A stretch of 64,000 bases of DNA, from positions 1 to 64,000 of the forward strand of contig DATLNB010000054.1 in the NCBI GenBank assembly GCA_035536995.1, read 5' to 3'. The notes beneath the pieces are model-generated. The model saw only the letters and a list, made by a program, of their open reading frames with translations, did not search any database and was not told the DNA's origin. This document shows, one piece after another, positions 26,164 to 34,741 of this stretch. Origin of the DNA: AV80 sp035536995 (lineage in GTDB: Bacteria; Verrucomicrobiota; Verrucomicrobiia; Chthoniobacterales; UBA10450). The position numbers were made by a program, and so were the translations under genes. Position 1 is the stretch's first letter. Each line of letters starts with the position of its first letter.

Positions 26164-26202
26164 GTTGAAGCGTTAAAGCTTGCTCGGCTTTAAGCGTTCA
26201 AC
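26164..26202. repeat. Inverted repeat between the small basic protein gene and the pseudouridine synthase
   Basis: Arms GTTGAA-GCG-TTAAAGC and GCTTTAA-GCG-TTCAAC pair over 13 of 16 positions with a three-base internal loop and a 7-base apex. There is no U-run on the minus strand, so it may be a dispersed GTTGAA-type repeat or a weak terminator. Confidence 0.55.
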
Positions 26203-26213
26203 CTGAGCGAACT

Positions 26214-26369
26214 TTAAACGTCGGGCTTGGTCTTTGGCAGGCCAAGGACCTTCTGGCCGTCCTTGAACTGGCCCCGCTTCTTCAGCAATTCGACCCGCTC
26301 GAAACGCTTCAGGACGTTCCGCTTAGCCGTGATGGTGCTGGCCCCTTTGAGACTGCGATGTTGCGACAT
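26214..26369 (-). CDS. Small basic protein of the Verrucomicrobia/Chlamydiae family
   Basis: The 51-residue protein is rich in Lys and Arg. It starts MSQHRSLKGASTITAKR and continues through KRNVLKRFERVELLKKRG to VLGLPKTKPDV. From memory this matches the small basic protein family TIGR04137, restricted to Chlamydiae and Verrucomicrobia and suspected of an RNA or ribosome role. No experimental function is known to me. The start at 26369 is preferred to an ATG 21 codons upstream because that extension reads into the mtnA end. It is 59 bp downstream of mtnA in the same direction and is a strong taxonomic marker. Confidence 0.85.
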   Translation of the reverse strand: MSQHRSLKGASTITAKRNVLKRFERVELLKKRGQFKDGQKVLGLPKTKPDV

Positions 26370-26428
26370 AAAATTGGTCCGTTCCGGGAGGTTTGGGAGC
26401 GGGCACGTTAGCGCGCCCGGGTACCTTT

Positions 26429-27514
26429 TCAACTCCGATGTTCCGGGAACATCGACAGGATGCTGGCTTCATTGGCCTGGCAGATTCCGCGTTCGGTAAT
26501 CAGCCCAGTAACGAGCTGACGCGGCGTGACGTCGAAGCCGAAGTTCGCGGCCGGGCTGCTCTCCGGCGTGACGCGGACTTCGACTTGCTCGCCGTCCAAT
26601 AAACCGTCGGCGTAGTTTACTTCTTCGGAACCGCGTTCTTCGATTGGGATTTCGTTGAGTCCGTCCCGGATGGTCCAATCGAAGGAAGAGGAGGGGAGCG
26701 CGACGTAAAACGGAATGTCGTTATCCTTTGCGGCCAGCGCTTTCAGGTAAGTGCCGATCTTGTTCGCGACGTCGCCGGTGTAGGTGGTCCGATCGGTTCC
26801 AACCATGACCGCGTCCACTTTGCCGTGCTGCATGAGATGGCCGCCGGCGTTATCCGCGATGACGGTGTGTGGGACCCCGTGCTGTCCGAGTTCCCATGCT
26901 GTCAGCTTGGAGCCCTGGCTGCGGGGCCGGGTCTCATCGACCCAGACGTGAACCGGAATGCCTGCGTCGTGCGCGGCATAAATCGGCGAGGTCGCGGAAC
27001 CATAATCGACAAAGGCGAGCCAGCCTGCGTTGCAGTGGGTGAGTATGTTGACCGCCTTACCCGCTTTGTCGCCGCTGAGTTCGCGAATCAGATTGAGTCC
27101 GTGTTCGCCAATCCGCCGGCAGTGTTCGGCGTCGTCGTCCGCGATTTGTTTGGCAATGCCGAAAGCGGTGCGCCGTTGTTCATCAGGATTCGTTATCGGA
27201 CGCAGAGCAGCGAGCTGGCGGTCGACGGCCCACGCCAGGTTTACCGCCGTCGGCCGGGTCGCCTTGAGCTGTTGGGCCGCGTCTTCAACGTCACCTGCGA
27301 AAGTGGCCAGGTACATCCCATAAGCGGCGGCGGCGCCGATCAGGCCAGCCCCGCGAACGTGCATTTCGCGGATTGCGACGGCCATTTCGCCCACCGTCCC
27401 GACCTCCTCGACGACAAATCGATGCGGCAGGAAGCGCTGGTCGATCAACCGAATTACACGGGCGTCTTCCTCCTTTGGCCAGATGGTCCGGTAATGGCGG
27501 CCGCCGACGTTCAT
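26429..27514 (-). CDS. mtnA: S-methyl-5-thioribose-1-phosphate isomerase
   Basis: MtnA converts methylthioribose 1-phosphate to methylthioribulose 1-phosphate in methionine salvage. The 361-residue protein begins YRTIWPKEEDARVIRLIDQR, has the RGAGLIGAAAAYG motif, the catalytic cysteine in ILTHCNAGWLA, DETRPRSQGSKLTAWEL and the catalytic aspartate in VMVGTDRTT. DVANKIGTY and YVALPSSSFDW follow. No other methionine-salvage gene lies nearby, so the rest of the pathway must be elsewhere. It is divergent from the membrane rhodanese (63-bp gap). ATG 27514 gives a normal family length. Confidence 0.95.
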   Translation of the reverse strand: MNVGGRHYRTIWPKEEDARVIRLIDQRFLPHRFVVEEVGTVGEMAVAIREMHVRGAGLIGAAAAYGMYLATFAGDVEDAAQQLKATRPTAVNLAWAVDRQLAALRPITNPDEQRRTAFGIAKQIADDDAEHCRRIGEHGLNLIRELSGDKAGKAVNILTHCNAGWLAFVDYGSATSPIYAAHDAGIPVHVWVDETRPRSQGSKLTAWELGQHGVPHTVIADNAGGHLMQHGKVDAVMVGTDRTTYTGDVANKIGTYLKALAAKDNDIPFYVALPSSSFDWTIRDGLNEIPIEERGSEEVNYADGLLDGEQVEVRVTPESSPAANFGFDVTPRQLVTGLITERGICQANEASILSMFPEHRS

Positions 27515-27577
27515 GCGCAGTTAGAATGCGATCAACATCCGTGTAAAGCTAGAGCCGAAAATCAATCGTTTCTCCAC

Positions 27578-28105
27578 ATGCCAGGACGTAAAACGCTTTT
27601 TCTCGCCGGGTTGCTGGCCCTCGTAGCCGGTCTCTTCGCATTTCGCGGAGCCGACTGGTTCTTGCTCAAAAAATCGCTCCGGCACCGGTTCCCAAAGGTT
27701 GACTGGATTTCCACCGACGAGCTTGCCCAATGGATGGCCGACTCGAGCCGTCCCGGCCCGTTACTCCTCGACGTGAGGACCACGAAAGAATGGGACGTGA
27801 GTCACCTGGCTGGCGCTCGTCGGGTCGAGCCAAATGCGGACGTTAAAGCTGCACTTGAGCGAATCGGGAAGGAAACGCCTATCGTCACATATTGCGCGAT
27901 TGGTTATCGCTCCGGTGAGCTCGCAACACGGCTGCGCGCTGCTGGCTACACTCACGTGCGGAATCTCGAGGGCTCGATCTTCGCATGGGCGAATGAGGGC
28001 CGCCCGCTGGTCCAGGGCCGCCAACCGGTGAAGATCGTGCATCCCTACAATTCATTTTGGGGTCGGCTCCTGCGCGAAGATGTTCGGGCGCCCCTCGGCC
28101 GATGA
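27578..28105 (+). CDS. Membrane-anchored rhodanese-like protein
   Basis: The 175-residue product has an N-terminal membrane anchor (about 5-22) and a rhodanese domain (about 42-155). The domain carries LLLDVRTTKEWDVSHLAGA and the active-site loop TYCAIGYRSGELA with one cysteine; the six-residue loop CAIGYR fits a sulfurtransferase. The start at 27578 (MPGRKTLFLAGLL) is chosen for the signal anchor; a much longer frame from 26825 is an antisense shadow of mtnA. Its stop abuts the next convergent stop with no spacer (TGATCA, 28103-28108). Confidence 0.85.
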   Translation: MPGRKTLFLAGLLALVAGLFAFRGADWFLLKKSLRHRFPKVDWISTDELAQWMADSSRPGPLLLDVRTTKEWDVSHLAGARRVEPNADVKAALERIGKETPIVTYCAIGYRSGELATRLRAAGYTHVRNLEGSIFAWANEGRPLVQGRQPVKIVHPYNSFWGRLLREDVRAPLGR

Positions 28106-29806
28106 TCAGAGCTGATTACTGAGGATCACGCGCGAGCCGCAAGTAGTGACCTGATGATAGATGTGGACCTGTTGCGTAATCGACTTGCGCCAATGCGAGA
28201 CGCGCTCCTCTTCGATGATCAGATAAATCGGGGCCGAGCGTTCCCAGGCTTCGAGGAGCGAGTGCTCATCGAGATATTTTCCCTGCGCTTCGGAATCGGG
28301 CTCGAAGCCGCCGGGCCTTTGGTTAACGAAGAAGAACCTCTTCTCGAGGTAAAAACTAAGGCTGCTTCCTCCGCGTAAATCCCCCTCGAACACGACGCTG
28401 CCGCTGGTCCCCAAGCGGGGGTTCAGGTATTGGGCAGCGTCTGCCAGGGAGAAAAACGTCGCCGACCGTGAGCGTCCTTCCGTCACGCAGAATCCGATCG
28501 GGGCCATCGCGCCGATCGCGAGCAAGAGCGTGACCTCAGCGCGTTGCCTGCTTGCAGCGAAAGCGGCACCGAGAGAGAAAATCAGAAGCGCGGCCAGACC
28601 GATTTGCGCTAGTGGCCGCATCGAGAACCAGAGCCAGTCGGGCAGGGCGCGATCGAAGATCTCTTCCAGCAGGGCCGGGTTAAAGACCAGGACGGAATAA
28701 GCCGCCAGGCCGGCCAGCAAGACAAGGATGATGCCGATCGTGCGCAATCCCCGGGAGATGCGCTGCCAGGCCGACGCTCCGAACAGCGCAAACGCGGGCA
28801 ACCCAATCGCGGCGACGCCGTCCACTTTGCCGCTGAACAACCCAACTCCGAGAAGAGCAAGTCCGATCCAAATTAACGGAAGCGCATCGGCCGCATCGAA
28901 TTCATCGGGTCGAAAGATCTTTCGGGGCGTCGCGATGAGTCCAGGGAGAATTAGGAAGAGCGCGGGGAACCACGCCGTCAGCGACTCGCGCAGAAAGCGG
29001 GGAACGTTGATTGCAAAGGTGTTCGTGAATGCGTCGTCCCAGAACCCCGGAAATCGGAGATGCACCCAAACGAACCATGGGGCCACTACGAACAGGTAAA
29101 GGAGGACATTCGGCCAGTGCAGCAACGGGCGAAACCGCGTCCGTGCCTCAGAATAGAAAAAGGCCAGAAGCAGACAAACGCCCACCGGATAGATAGCCGT
29201 GTGCAGCCCGCCCGAAAGACACGCTAAGGCTGTGCAAAAGGCGAAGGTAGCGAACCAGACTCGGCGCCGCTTCCGGTGCTGATAGCCGCATACTGCGCAG
29301 TAAATCGCACCGGCCACAAACAGCCCGGTGACCGGTCCAGGAGAAACAATTCGGCCTTGAACCAAGCCTCCGAACGAGCAGACGTGAAGCAACCCCGCCG
29401 CGAAGCCGCGCCAGTAACCGGCGAGCCGTTCCCCGATCAAAAAGGTCAGCGCGACCGAACCGATCATGACCAGGGCAATGGGGATGCGAGCGGCGCTGGT
29501 GCTGACTCCAAATATCTTGTAGGAGGCTGCTACGGTCCAATAAGTGAGAGGCGGCAGGTCGAGGACCGGCGTGCCGTTATTGGTGGGGAGGAGCCATTGG
29601 CGGGACTGCACCATCTCGCGCGCACCCGCCGCGATCTGGCCTTCGATTCCGTCGGTCAGGTCGCCCCAGGCTGCCGTGCCGATATGAAAAACAGCGGCCA
29701 GAGCGAGGAGGAACGCGAGGAGCGCGTGCCGGGTGGGCGGCGGATTAAGTATCTGTGGACTGAGGAAAGTATCCTCGAGCGAAAAGGTGCGGGCGCCTGC
29801 GACCAT
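28106..29806 (-). CDS. ArnT/PMT-type glycosyltransferase (GT39/83-like) membrane protein
   Basis: The 566-residue protein has about 10-12 membrane helices. Its first periplasmic loop carries DLTDGIEGQIAAGAREMVQS and LPTNNGTPVLDLPPLTYWT. This is the D/E-G-x-(Y/I)-A signature of undecaprenyl-phosphate-sugar transferases such as ArnT. The C-terminal 120 residues form a soluble domain (GDLRGGSSLSFYLEKRFFF). It probably moves a sugar from a lipid carrier to an envelope acceptor such as lipid A. The start at 29806 avoids a 40-bp overlap with the thioesterase gene and lies 5 bp after its stop; a longer frame exists. Confidence 0.82.
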   Translation of the reverse strand: MVAGARTFSLEDTFLSPQILNPPPTRHALLAFLLALAAVFHIGTAAWGDLTDGIEGQIAAGAREMVQSRQWLLPTNNGTPVLDLPPLTYWTVAASYKIFGVSTSAARIPIALVMIGSVALTFLIGERLAGYWRGFAAGLLHVCSFGGLVQGRIVSPGPVTGLFVAGAIYCAVCGYQHRKRRRVWFATFAFCTALACLSGGLHTAIYPVGVCLLLAFFYSEARTRFRPLLHWPNVLLYLFVVAPWFVWVHLRFPGFWDDAFTNTFAINVPRFLRESLTAWFPALFLILPGLIATPRKIFRPDEFDAADALPLIWIGLALLGVGLFSGKVDGVAAIGLPAFALFGASAWQRISRGLRTIGIILVLLAGLAAYSVLVFNPALLEEIFDRALPDWLWFSMRPLAQIGLAALLIFSLGAAFAASRQRAEVTLLLAIGAMAPIGFCVTEGRSRSATFFSLADAAQYLNPRLGTSGSVVFEGDLRGGSSLSFYLEKRFFFVNQRPGGFEPDSEAQGKYLDEHSLLEAWERSAPIYLIIEEERVSHWRKSITQQVHIYHQVTTCGSRVILSNQL

Positions 29807-29811
29807 TGCCC

Positions 29812-30243
29812 TCAGGCCGGGATTGTTTCCGCGGCACGATAGCGATCCCACTCATCCGGCACGCGAAGCAGTCTCGCCTCCGGCATTTGGATAATCGCAA
29901 GCATCTGCCTGCATTCAGCGATGAGAGTTCCGTCCGCGGGCCGGACAATCCTGAACCCGCACCAGAATCGGACCCGTTCGAGCCGGTCAAGCCAGCCCTC
30001 GATGAGGAGTTTGTCGCCAAGCTTTGCCGGGCGGCGGTAGTCGATCTCTGTCCGGACTACGACGGGATACTTTTGATTTTCGGCCATCTGGGCGAGGCCA
30101 AGGCCGAGTTCCTCAGCGAGCAAAGTACGCGCGACCTCGATGAACCGCAGGTAGGCGATGTTATGCACGACGGCCGCGCAATCGGTATCGAAAAACATCA
30201 CCTGCACTTCCGTGCGGATGCGTGGCGAGTTCTCGTTCAGCAT
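29812..30243 (-). CDS. Acyl-CoA thioesterase, 4HBT/YbgC family
   Basis: The 143-residue hot-dog-fold enzyme has the active-site block VMFFDTDCAAVVHNIAYLRF, in which the aspartate at 19 or 21 and the following backbone form the catalytic centre. VRTEIDYRRPAKLGD and WCGFRIVRPADGTLIAECRQM follow. It hydrolyses acyl-CoA or acyl-ACP thioesters; YbgC-like members are tied to phospholipid and Tol-Pal functions. It lies between the LpxL-WaaF fusion (45 bp upstream) and the ArnT-like gene, consistent with an envelope-lipid operon. Confidence 0.88.
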   Translation of the reverse strand: MLNENSPRIRTEVQVMFFDTDCAAVVHNIAYLRFIEVARTLLAEELGLGLAQMAENQKYPVVVRTEIDYRRPAKLGDKLLIEGWLDRLERVRFWCGFRIVRPADGTLIAECRQMLAIIQMPEARLLRVPDEWDRYRAAETIPA

Positions 30244-30288
30244 CTCAAACCCTTTCCGAATGGCTGGTTAACGCAACGGAATTCGCGA

Positions 30289-32238
30289 TCAGTTAGGTGA
30301 TAAAGACGGCTGCGTCTGCGCGAGCGGCGCTTCCCATTTGCCGAGCAACTCTGCCACCGCCAGGGCGACTTCCTCGACGTTGACCGCCTTCATGCAGCGG
30401 AAATCGATCGGGCATTCGCGCAGGAAACAGGGACTGCATTCCACCTGATGACGAAGGACGATGTCGCCGGTGCCGAGCGGCCCTGTCAGCCGCGGCTCGG
30501 TGGAGCCGAAGATGGCGACGACCGGAACGCCGATAAGTGTCGCCAGGTGCATGGTGCCGGTGTCGTTCGTCAGCAGCAATGCGCACTGCCCAAGCTCGGT
30601 GATTAGTTCGTCAAGAGTTGTCTTGCCAATGCGATTCACACAATGCGGGCCAAGCGCGCTTTCGATGGCCGCGCCGCGCTCCGTGTCGGCGGCGGTGCCG
30701 AACAGGATCCACTGCACAGGTCGAATGTCGGCAATACTTGTGGCGACCTCGGCAAAACGCTCGGGGAGCCAGCGTTTCGCCGGCCCATATTCTGCCCCGG
30801 GGCACAGGGCGAGTTTGGCCGGCGCGCCATTGCCGCGGGCGCGGGGAAGGAACTTTCGCAGAGCGGCGGTGGCGTCCGGACCGCCAAGGGCGCGGGCCAT
30901 TCGCAAATAGCGATAAACCTGGTGCTCGGTAGGTCCAACCCGGGGTTCCTCGGGGATAACCTGGTTCAAAAGCCAGCGGCGATGATGCCCTGCGAAACCG
31001 ACCCGGCGGCTGACCCCGCTCAGCCACGCTTCGAGCGCGACCCGAAGCGAGCTCGGAAGGAGCACGGCGACATCGAAAGCCTGCTGCGCACGGAGGATTT
31101 TAACAGTGCGGTAAAGCGACTTCGGCTCGATCGGCAGGACCTCGTCGACTTCAGGCACGAGCTTCCAAACGGCAGCGATTTTCGCGGGCGCCGCGATCGT
31201 GATGTGCGCGTCGGGTCGGCCCGCCTTCATCGCGCGGACCGCAGGCACGGCGATGACGCTATCGCCCAGCCAATTCGGCGCCCGCACGAGAATGCGGAAC
31301 GGTTTCAATTGTTCAGGCGGCATCGCCGGTGGCAGAAAAATACCGCGCTTGTAGTGGGCGAGAAGAAAGTCGGGTCGCGGGGTTTTCCAGCGATTATGAA
31401 TCCAAAACCAATCTTCCGGGCCGGCGCGAATCTGTCGCTCGATTGCAGCATTGCACTTGGCGGTGATGACCGCCACCGAGTCCCCCGGCTCGTCGATGCG
31501 CTCCGTAAAGACGACCCGCCATTTCGCAGTTCCCACGGTATGCGCCGCCGCTGCGACAACCGCCGCTCCTGTCCGTTTCGCCAGCAGACCCGAGAGAGGG
31601 GAAGTTGAGGCGAGCCGGCCAAAGAAAGGTGTCCACAGTCCGTGATCTCCGGCATGCTGATCGCCAAGTATTCCGATCAAACCGCCGCTGCGCAGGAGCT
31701 CGATCGGTCCGTGGAAGCCATCCGCACGGTCGAACGCTATGATGTTCGGCCGTTCGCGGGTGCGCCGAACGTGCTCGTCGATGAACCGATTACCGAGCTT
31801 TTGGTAAACCGTCCCGACGCGGGCGTAGTCGACGTGATGCGAAAAGAGAGGGGCAAGGCCCTCCCAATTGCCGATATGATTCAGCAATAGAATAACGGGT
31901 GTGCCGTTGCGCAGGAAGCGGTGAATGACATCAAAATTTTCGGCCTCGAGATGACCTGCGACTTTCTTCGGAGGCATCGAACCCAACTTGATGCTGCAAA
32001 GCAGATTGGCCGCAGCCAGCTGGAAATGCCGCCGGCCAATTCGCCGCAGCTCGGCCGGCGATTTTTCGCCCGCGAAAGCAATCGCGAGATTCCGGCAGGT
32101 GAGGCCTCGGTATTTTGAAAGCACCCACCACGAAACCCAGCCCCACAACTCTCCGAGCCGGAAAAGAAAAGCCAGCGGCAGCGCACTCGCTATTGCCGTG
32201 CCTGCGCGATACAAGAGGTAGATGCAGAAATCGAGCAT
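30289..32238 (-). CDS. Fused lipid A acyltransferase (LpxL-like) and heptosyltransferase (WaaF-like)
   Basis: This single 649-residue polypeptide joins two envelope enzymes. Residues 1-300 form an LpxL/HtrB-type acyltransferase with an N-terminal anchor, NLAIAFAGEKS, the H-x4-E site NHIGNWEG (His121, Glu126), GGLIGILGDQHAGDHG and WIHNRWKTPRP. Residues 314-649 form a GT9 heptosyltransferase with ILVRAPNWLGDSVIAVPAV, ALCPGAEYGPAKRWLPERF and LLLTNDTGTMHLATLIGVP. No stop or frameshift lies between them; the linker is only about 12 residues (FLPPAMPPEQLK). The start at 32238 begins the family N-terminus. The acyltransferase would act on lipid A at the inner membrane and GT9 on the inner core. Confidence 0.88.
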   Translation of the reverse strand: MLDFCIYLLYRAGTAIASALPLAFLFRLGELWGWVSWWVLSKYRGLTCRNLAIAFAGEKSPAELRRIGRRHFQLAAANLLCSIKLGSMPPKKVAGHLEAENFDVIHRFLRNGTPVILLLNHIGNWEGLAPLFSHHVDYARVGTVYQKLGNRFIDEHVRRTRERPNIIAFDRADGFHGPIELLRSGGLIGILGDQHAGDHGLWTPFFGRLASTSPLSGLLAKRTGAAVVAAAAHTVGTAKWRVVFTERIDEPGDSVAVITAKCNAAIERQIRAGPEDWFWIHNRWKTPRPDFLLAHYKRGIFLPPAMPPEQLKPFRILVRAPNWLGDSVIAVPAVRAMKAGRPDAHITIAAPAKIAAVWKLVPEVDEVLPIEPKSLYRTVKILRAQQAFDVAVLLPSSLRVALEAWLSGVSRRVGFAGHHRRWLLNQVIPEEPRVGPTEHQVYRYLRMARALGGPDATAALRKFLPRARGNGAPAKLALCPGAEYGPAKRWLPERFAEVATSIADIRPVQWILFGTAADTERGAAIESALGPHCVNRIGKTTLDELITELGQCALLLTNDTGTMHLATLIGVPVVAIFGSTEPRLTGPLGTGDIVLRHQVECSPCFLRECPIDFRCMKAVNVEEVALAVAELLGKWEAPLAQTQPSLSPN

Positions 32239-32286
32239 GCCGGAGCAGCGCACCCGACGCTGGTCGAGGCTCGCCGAAGGGTAGAT

Positions 32287-32316
32287 TTGCCTGTGCCGCC
32301 CTTCAATCAATATAAT
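32287..32316 (+). promoter_or_regulatory. Possible sigma-70 promoter for the double GT2 gene
   Basis: TTGCCT (32287-32292), an 18-bp spacer and a perfect TATAAT (32311-32316) lie in the divergent gap. Transcription would begin near 32323, which is a GTG in frame with the glycosyltransferase, so the mRNA might be leaderless. Confidence 0.45.
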
Positions 32317-32322
32317 GTCGGT

Positions 32323-34737
32323 GTGTCGCCACCGCCGCACTCCCTGCCATCCGGATTCGGCCAGCTGGTCGCCCAGAAGTTTGGGCGCGACCCCGTCATT
32401 GCGGTAACGGCTGACGGCGAAGAGTTCGAGCGGCAGTTGCGGGAAGCTGGGATCGTGACCACGACTTTCGCCTCGGCAGCGGAGTTGATCTCAATGAGCC
32501 CAAACGGAGGGCAGTCGCAGGTGGCGCTCGCCTTTTGGTTTTATCCCCCGAATGCTCCAGCCGATGGCCAGGCGGTCCGCGCGCTGACCGCGGCGGCTGA
32601 CAGAATCGTTCTGTTGCCCGAACCTGGGGTTGACGTATCGACCGTTCGGCCGCTCCTCGTCGCCGCCTTTGCCGAGCATGGATTGGTGCCGGATTATGGC
32701 CTCGATTTGAGTGGGGCCGGAAACGGCGCGCTGCAGCTCACTCGGAAAGCGCCGGACACAGTCGCTGCGATGGTGCCCGAGGTGGAGGCTGCGGTGGCGC
32801 GTCTGCAACGGCAGGTCCGCGGATTGGAGCGCAGTTTACGCACCCGCATGGCGGAGCTGGAAGCGGCGGATCACCACATCTCGAAGCTGGAAGAAAAGCT
32901 CCTCAAATGGAAAGAGGCCAAGCGCCAGCTCAAACAACTGAAGGCTGAGAAGCAGGCGTTACGCAAGTCGCCCGAACGAAAGGTCGGGCAGGTCCTGTTA
33001 GCGCCTTATCTTCTCCCGCAAAAGCTAGTCCGTGAAGTGCGGAAGCGGTTTCCGCGTGCCGGCAAACGTTCCGGCGTGCCCAAGCCATCCAGTGATTATC
33101 AGCGCTGGTTCGAAGCGCATCGCGCCAAACCGGAGGACCTGTCGGCCATGCGAGAACAGGCATCGAAGTTCGCCTATCAGCCTTGCGTCAGCATTATCAC
33201 CCCGGTCTTCAACACGCCGGTGCGCTGGCTCGAGGAATGTGTCCAGTCGGTTCTCGATCAGGTTTACGAAAAATGGGAGCTGATTCTCATCGACGACACC
33301 TCGACCGACGCGGAAACGTTGAAGCTCCTCCCGGAATTCGCAGCCCGTGACTCCCGCATCGTTCTCAGTAAATGCGACAAACGTGGCGGCATTTCCGCTG
33401 CGTCCAATAGAGGCCTGGAACGCGCCGACGGTGAGTGGATCGGTTTTCTCGATCATGATGACATGCTGGAACCGGACGCCATTTTTCAGCATGTAAAATG
33501 GCTCCAGGAACATCGGGATGCCGACCTTATCTACTCCGACGAGGATAAGTTGACCGACGACGGGCTCGACTCCCCGATCTTCAAGCCCGACTGGTCTCCG
33601 GACTATTTTCTCTCCTGCAACTACATCTGCCACTTCACCCTCATCCGGCGCCAGGTCTTGCACCAGGTTGGCGGGTTCCGGTCGGAATTCGACGGCGCTC
33701 AGGATTACGACCTTTTCCTACGGGTGATCGAGCAGACAAGCCGGATCGATCATGTGCCCCGCGTTTTATACCATTGGCGGCGGAGCGACGCTTCCACGGC
33801 TGATAATATCCGGCGCAAACCAGGCTCCTTGGAGACCGGCCGGCTAGCCCTTGAGGCTCATCTGGAGCGACAGCGGGCGCGCGGTCATGTCACGGTGGAT
33901 TGGCGGACTCATGCCTACTGGATTAAGCGCGAGCTGCCTGAAGCGAAAAAAGTTTCCATCATTATTCCCGTCCGCGACCGGATCGACCTGCTGGCCCGTT
34001 GCGTCGATAGCCTAACGAGGCAGACGAACTACGCTCCTTACGAGATCGTGGTGGTCGATAATGAAAGCCGGACGCCGGAAGCGAAGGCTTACCTGGCGAG
34101 TCTCAAGCACCGTGTCCTCCAGTTCCCCGGCCCGTTCAATTTTTCCGCGATCAACAACTTCGCGGTCGAACAAACCGAAAGCCCGTGGCTTTTGTTCCTG
34201 AACAACGATACCGAGGTCATCGACGCGGATTGGCTAACCGTCATGGCTGAACACATTCAACGACCCGAGGTCGGCGCCGTCGGCCCGCGGCTTCTTTATC
34301 CGGATGATACGGTGCAGCATGGCGGAATCGTCGTCGGCGTGGGCGGAATCGCGGAACACGCATTCCGCGGATTTCCGGCGGAGGCGCCCGGGGTTTGCCG
34401 GCAGCTGCAGGTGACGAGAAATTACAGCGCGGTTACGGGGGCCTGTTTGCTGACCCGGCGGGACGTTTTCAATAAGGTGAAAGGATTTGATGAAGAGCGT
34501 CTGCCGGTCACATTCAGCGACGTGGACCTGTGCCTGAAGATCCGGCGGGCCGGTTACCTGGTTGTCTACACTCCGTTCGCGCGCTTGTATCATTACGAAT
34601 CGGCCACCCGCCGAAAGAGCGTAGAACCGATGGAGACCGGGGTGATGCAGGAACGCTGGGCCCCGGTGCTGGAATACGATCCCTATTACAATCCAAATCT
34701 TTCCCGGGAGCGGGCAGACTTCTCGTTAGGCAAATAA
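32323..34737 (+). CDS. Two-domain family 2 glycosyltransferase
   Basis: The protein has about 804 residues. The N-terminal 150 residues are poorly conserved. A coiled-coil segment (about 155-215, RSLRTRMAELEAADHHISKLEEKLLKW) precedes two GT2 domains. The first has VSIITPVFNTP, LILIDDTSTD and FLDHDDMLEPDAI; the second has VSIIIPVRDRID, IVVVDNESRTP and FLNNDTEVIDADW. This tandem layout is typical of rhamnosyl- or galactosyltransferases that build O-antigen or exopolysaccharide. The start is uncertain: a TTG at 32287 falls on a putative -35 element, so GTG 32323 is preferred. The RmlC-like gene follows after 4 bp. Confidence 0.85.
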   Translation: MSPPPHSLPSGFGQLVAQKFGRDPVIAVTADGEEFERQLREAGIVTTTFASAAELISMSPNGGQSQVALAFWFYPPNAPADGQAVRALTAAADRIVLLPEPGVDVSTVRPLLVAAFAEHGLVPDYGLDLSGAGNGALQLTRKAPDTVAAMVPEVEAAVARLQRQVRGLERSLRTRMAELEAADHHISKLEEKLLKWKEAKRQLKQLKAEKQALRKSPERKVGQVLLAPYLLPQKLVREVRKRFPRAGKRSGVPKPSSDYQRWFEAHRAKPEDLSAMREQASKFAYQPCVSIITPVFNTPVRWLEECVQSVLDQVYEKWELILIDDTSTDAETLKLLPEFAARDSRIVLSKCDKRGGISAASNRGLERADGEWIGFLDHDDMLEPDAIFQHVKWLQEHRDADLIYSDEDKLTDDGLDSPIFKPDWSPDYFLSCNYICHFTLIRRQVLHQVGGFRSEFDGAQDYDLFLRVIEQTSRIDHVPRVLYHWRRSDASTADNIRRKPGSLETGRLALEAHLERQRARGHVTVDWRTHAYWIKRELPEAKKVSIIIPVRDRIDLLARCVDSLTRQTNYAPYEIVVVDNESRTPEAKAYLASLKHRVLQFPGPFNFSAINNFAVEQTESPWLLFLNNDTEVIDADWLTVMAEHIQRPEVGAVGPRLLYPDDTVQHGGIVVGVGGIAEHAFRGFPAEAPGVCRQLQVTRNYSAVTGACLLTRRDVFNKVKGFDEERLPVTFSDVDLCLKIRRAGYLVVYTPFARLYHYESATRRKSVEPMETGVMQERWAPVLEYDPYYNPNLSRERADFSLGK

Positions 34738-34741
34738 CCTT

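Noticed and set aside
26825..27577. Long plus-strand extension of the membrane rhodanese frame
   Set aside because: It is antisense to the well-supported mtnA gene; the true start of the rhodanese is ATG 27578 at the membrane anchor.
30643..31608. 321-codon plus-strand frame
   Set aside because: It is antisense to the LpxL-WaaF fusion, which has clear catalytic motifs throughout.
32287..32322. TTG start at 32287 for the GT2 protein
   Set aside because: It coincides with a putative -35 element, and the added residues are not conserved-looking; GTG 32323 is preferred.
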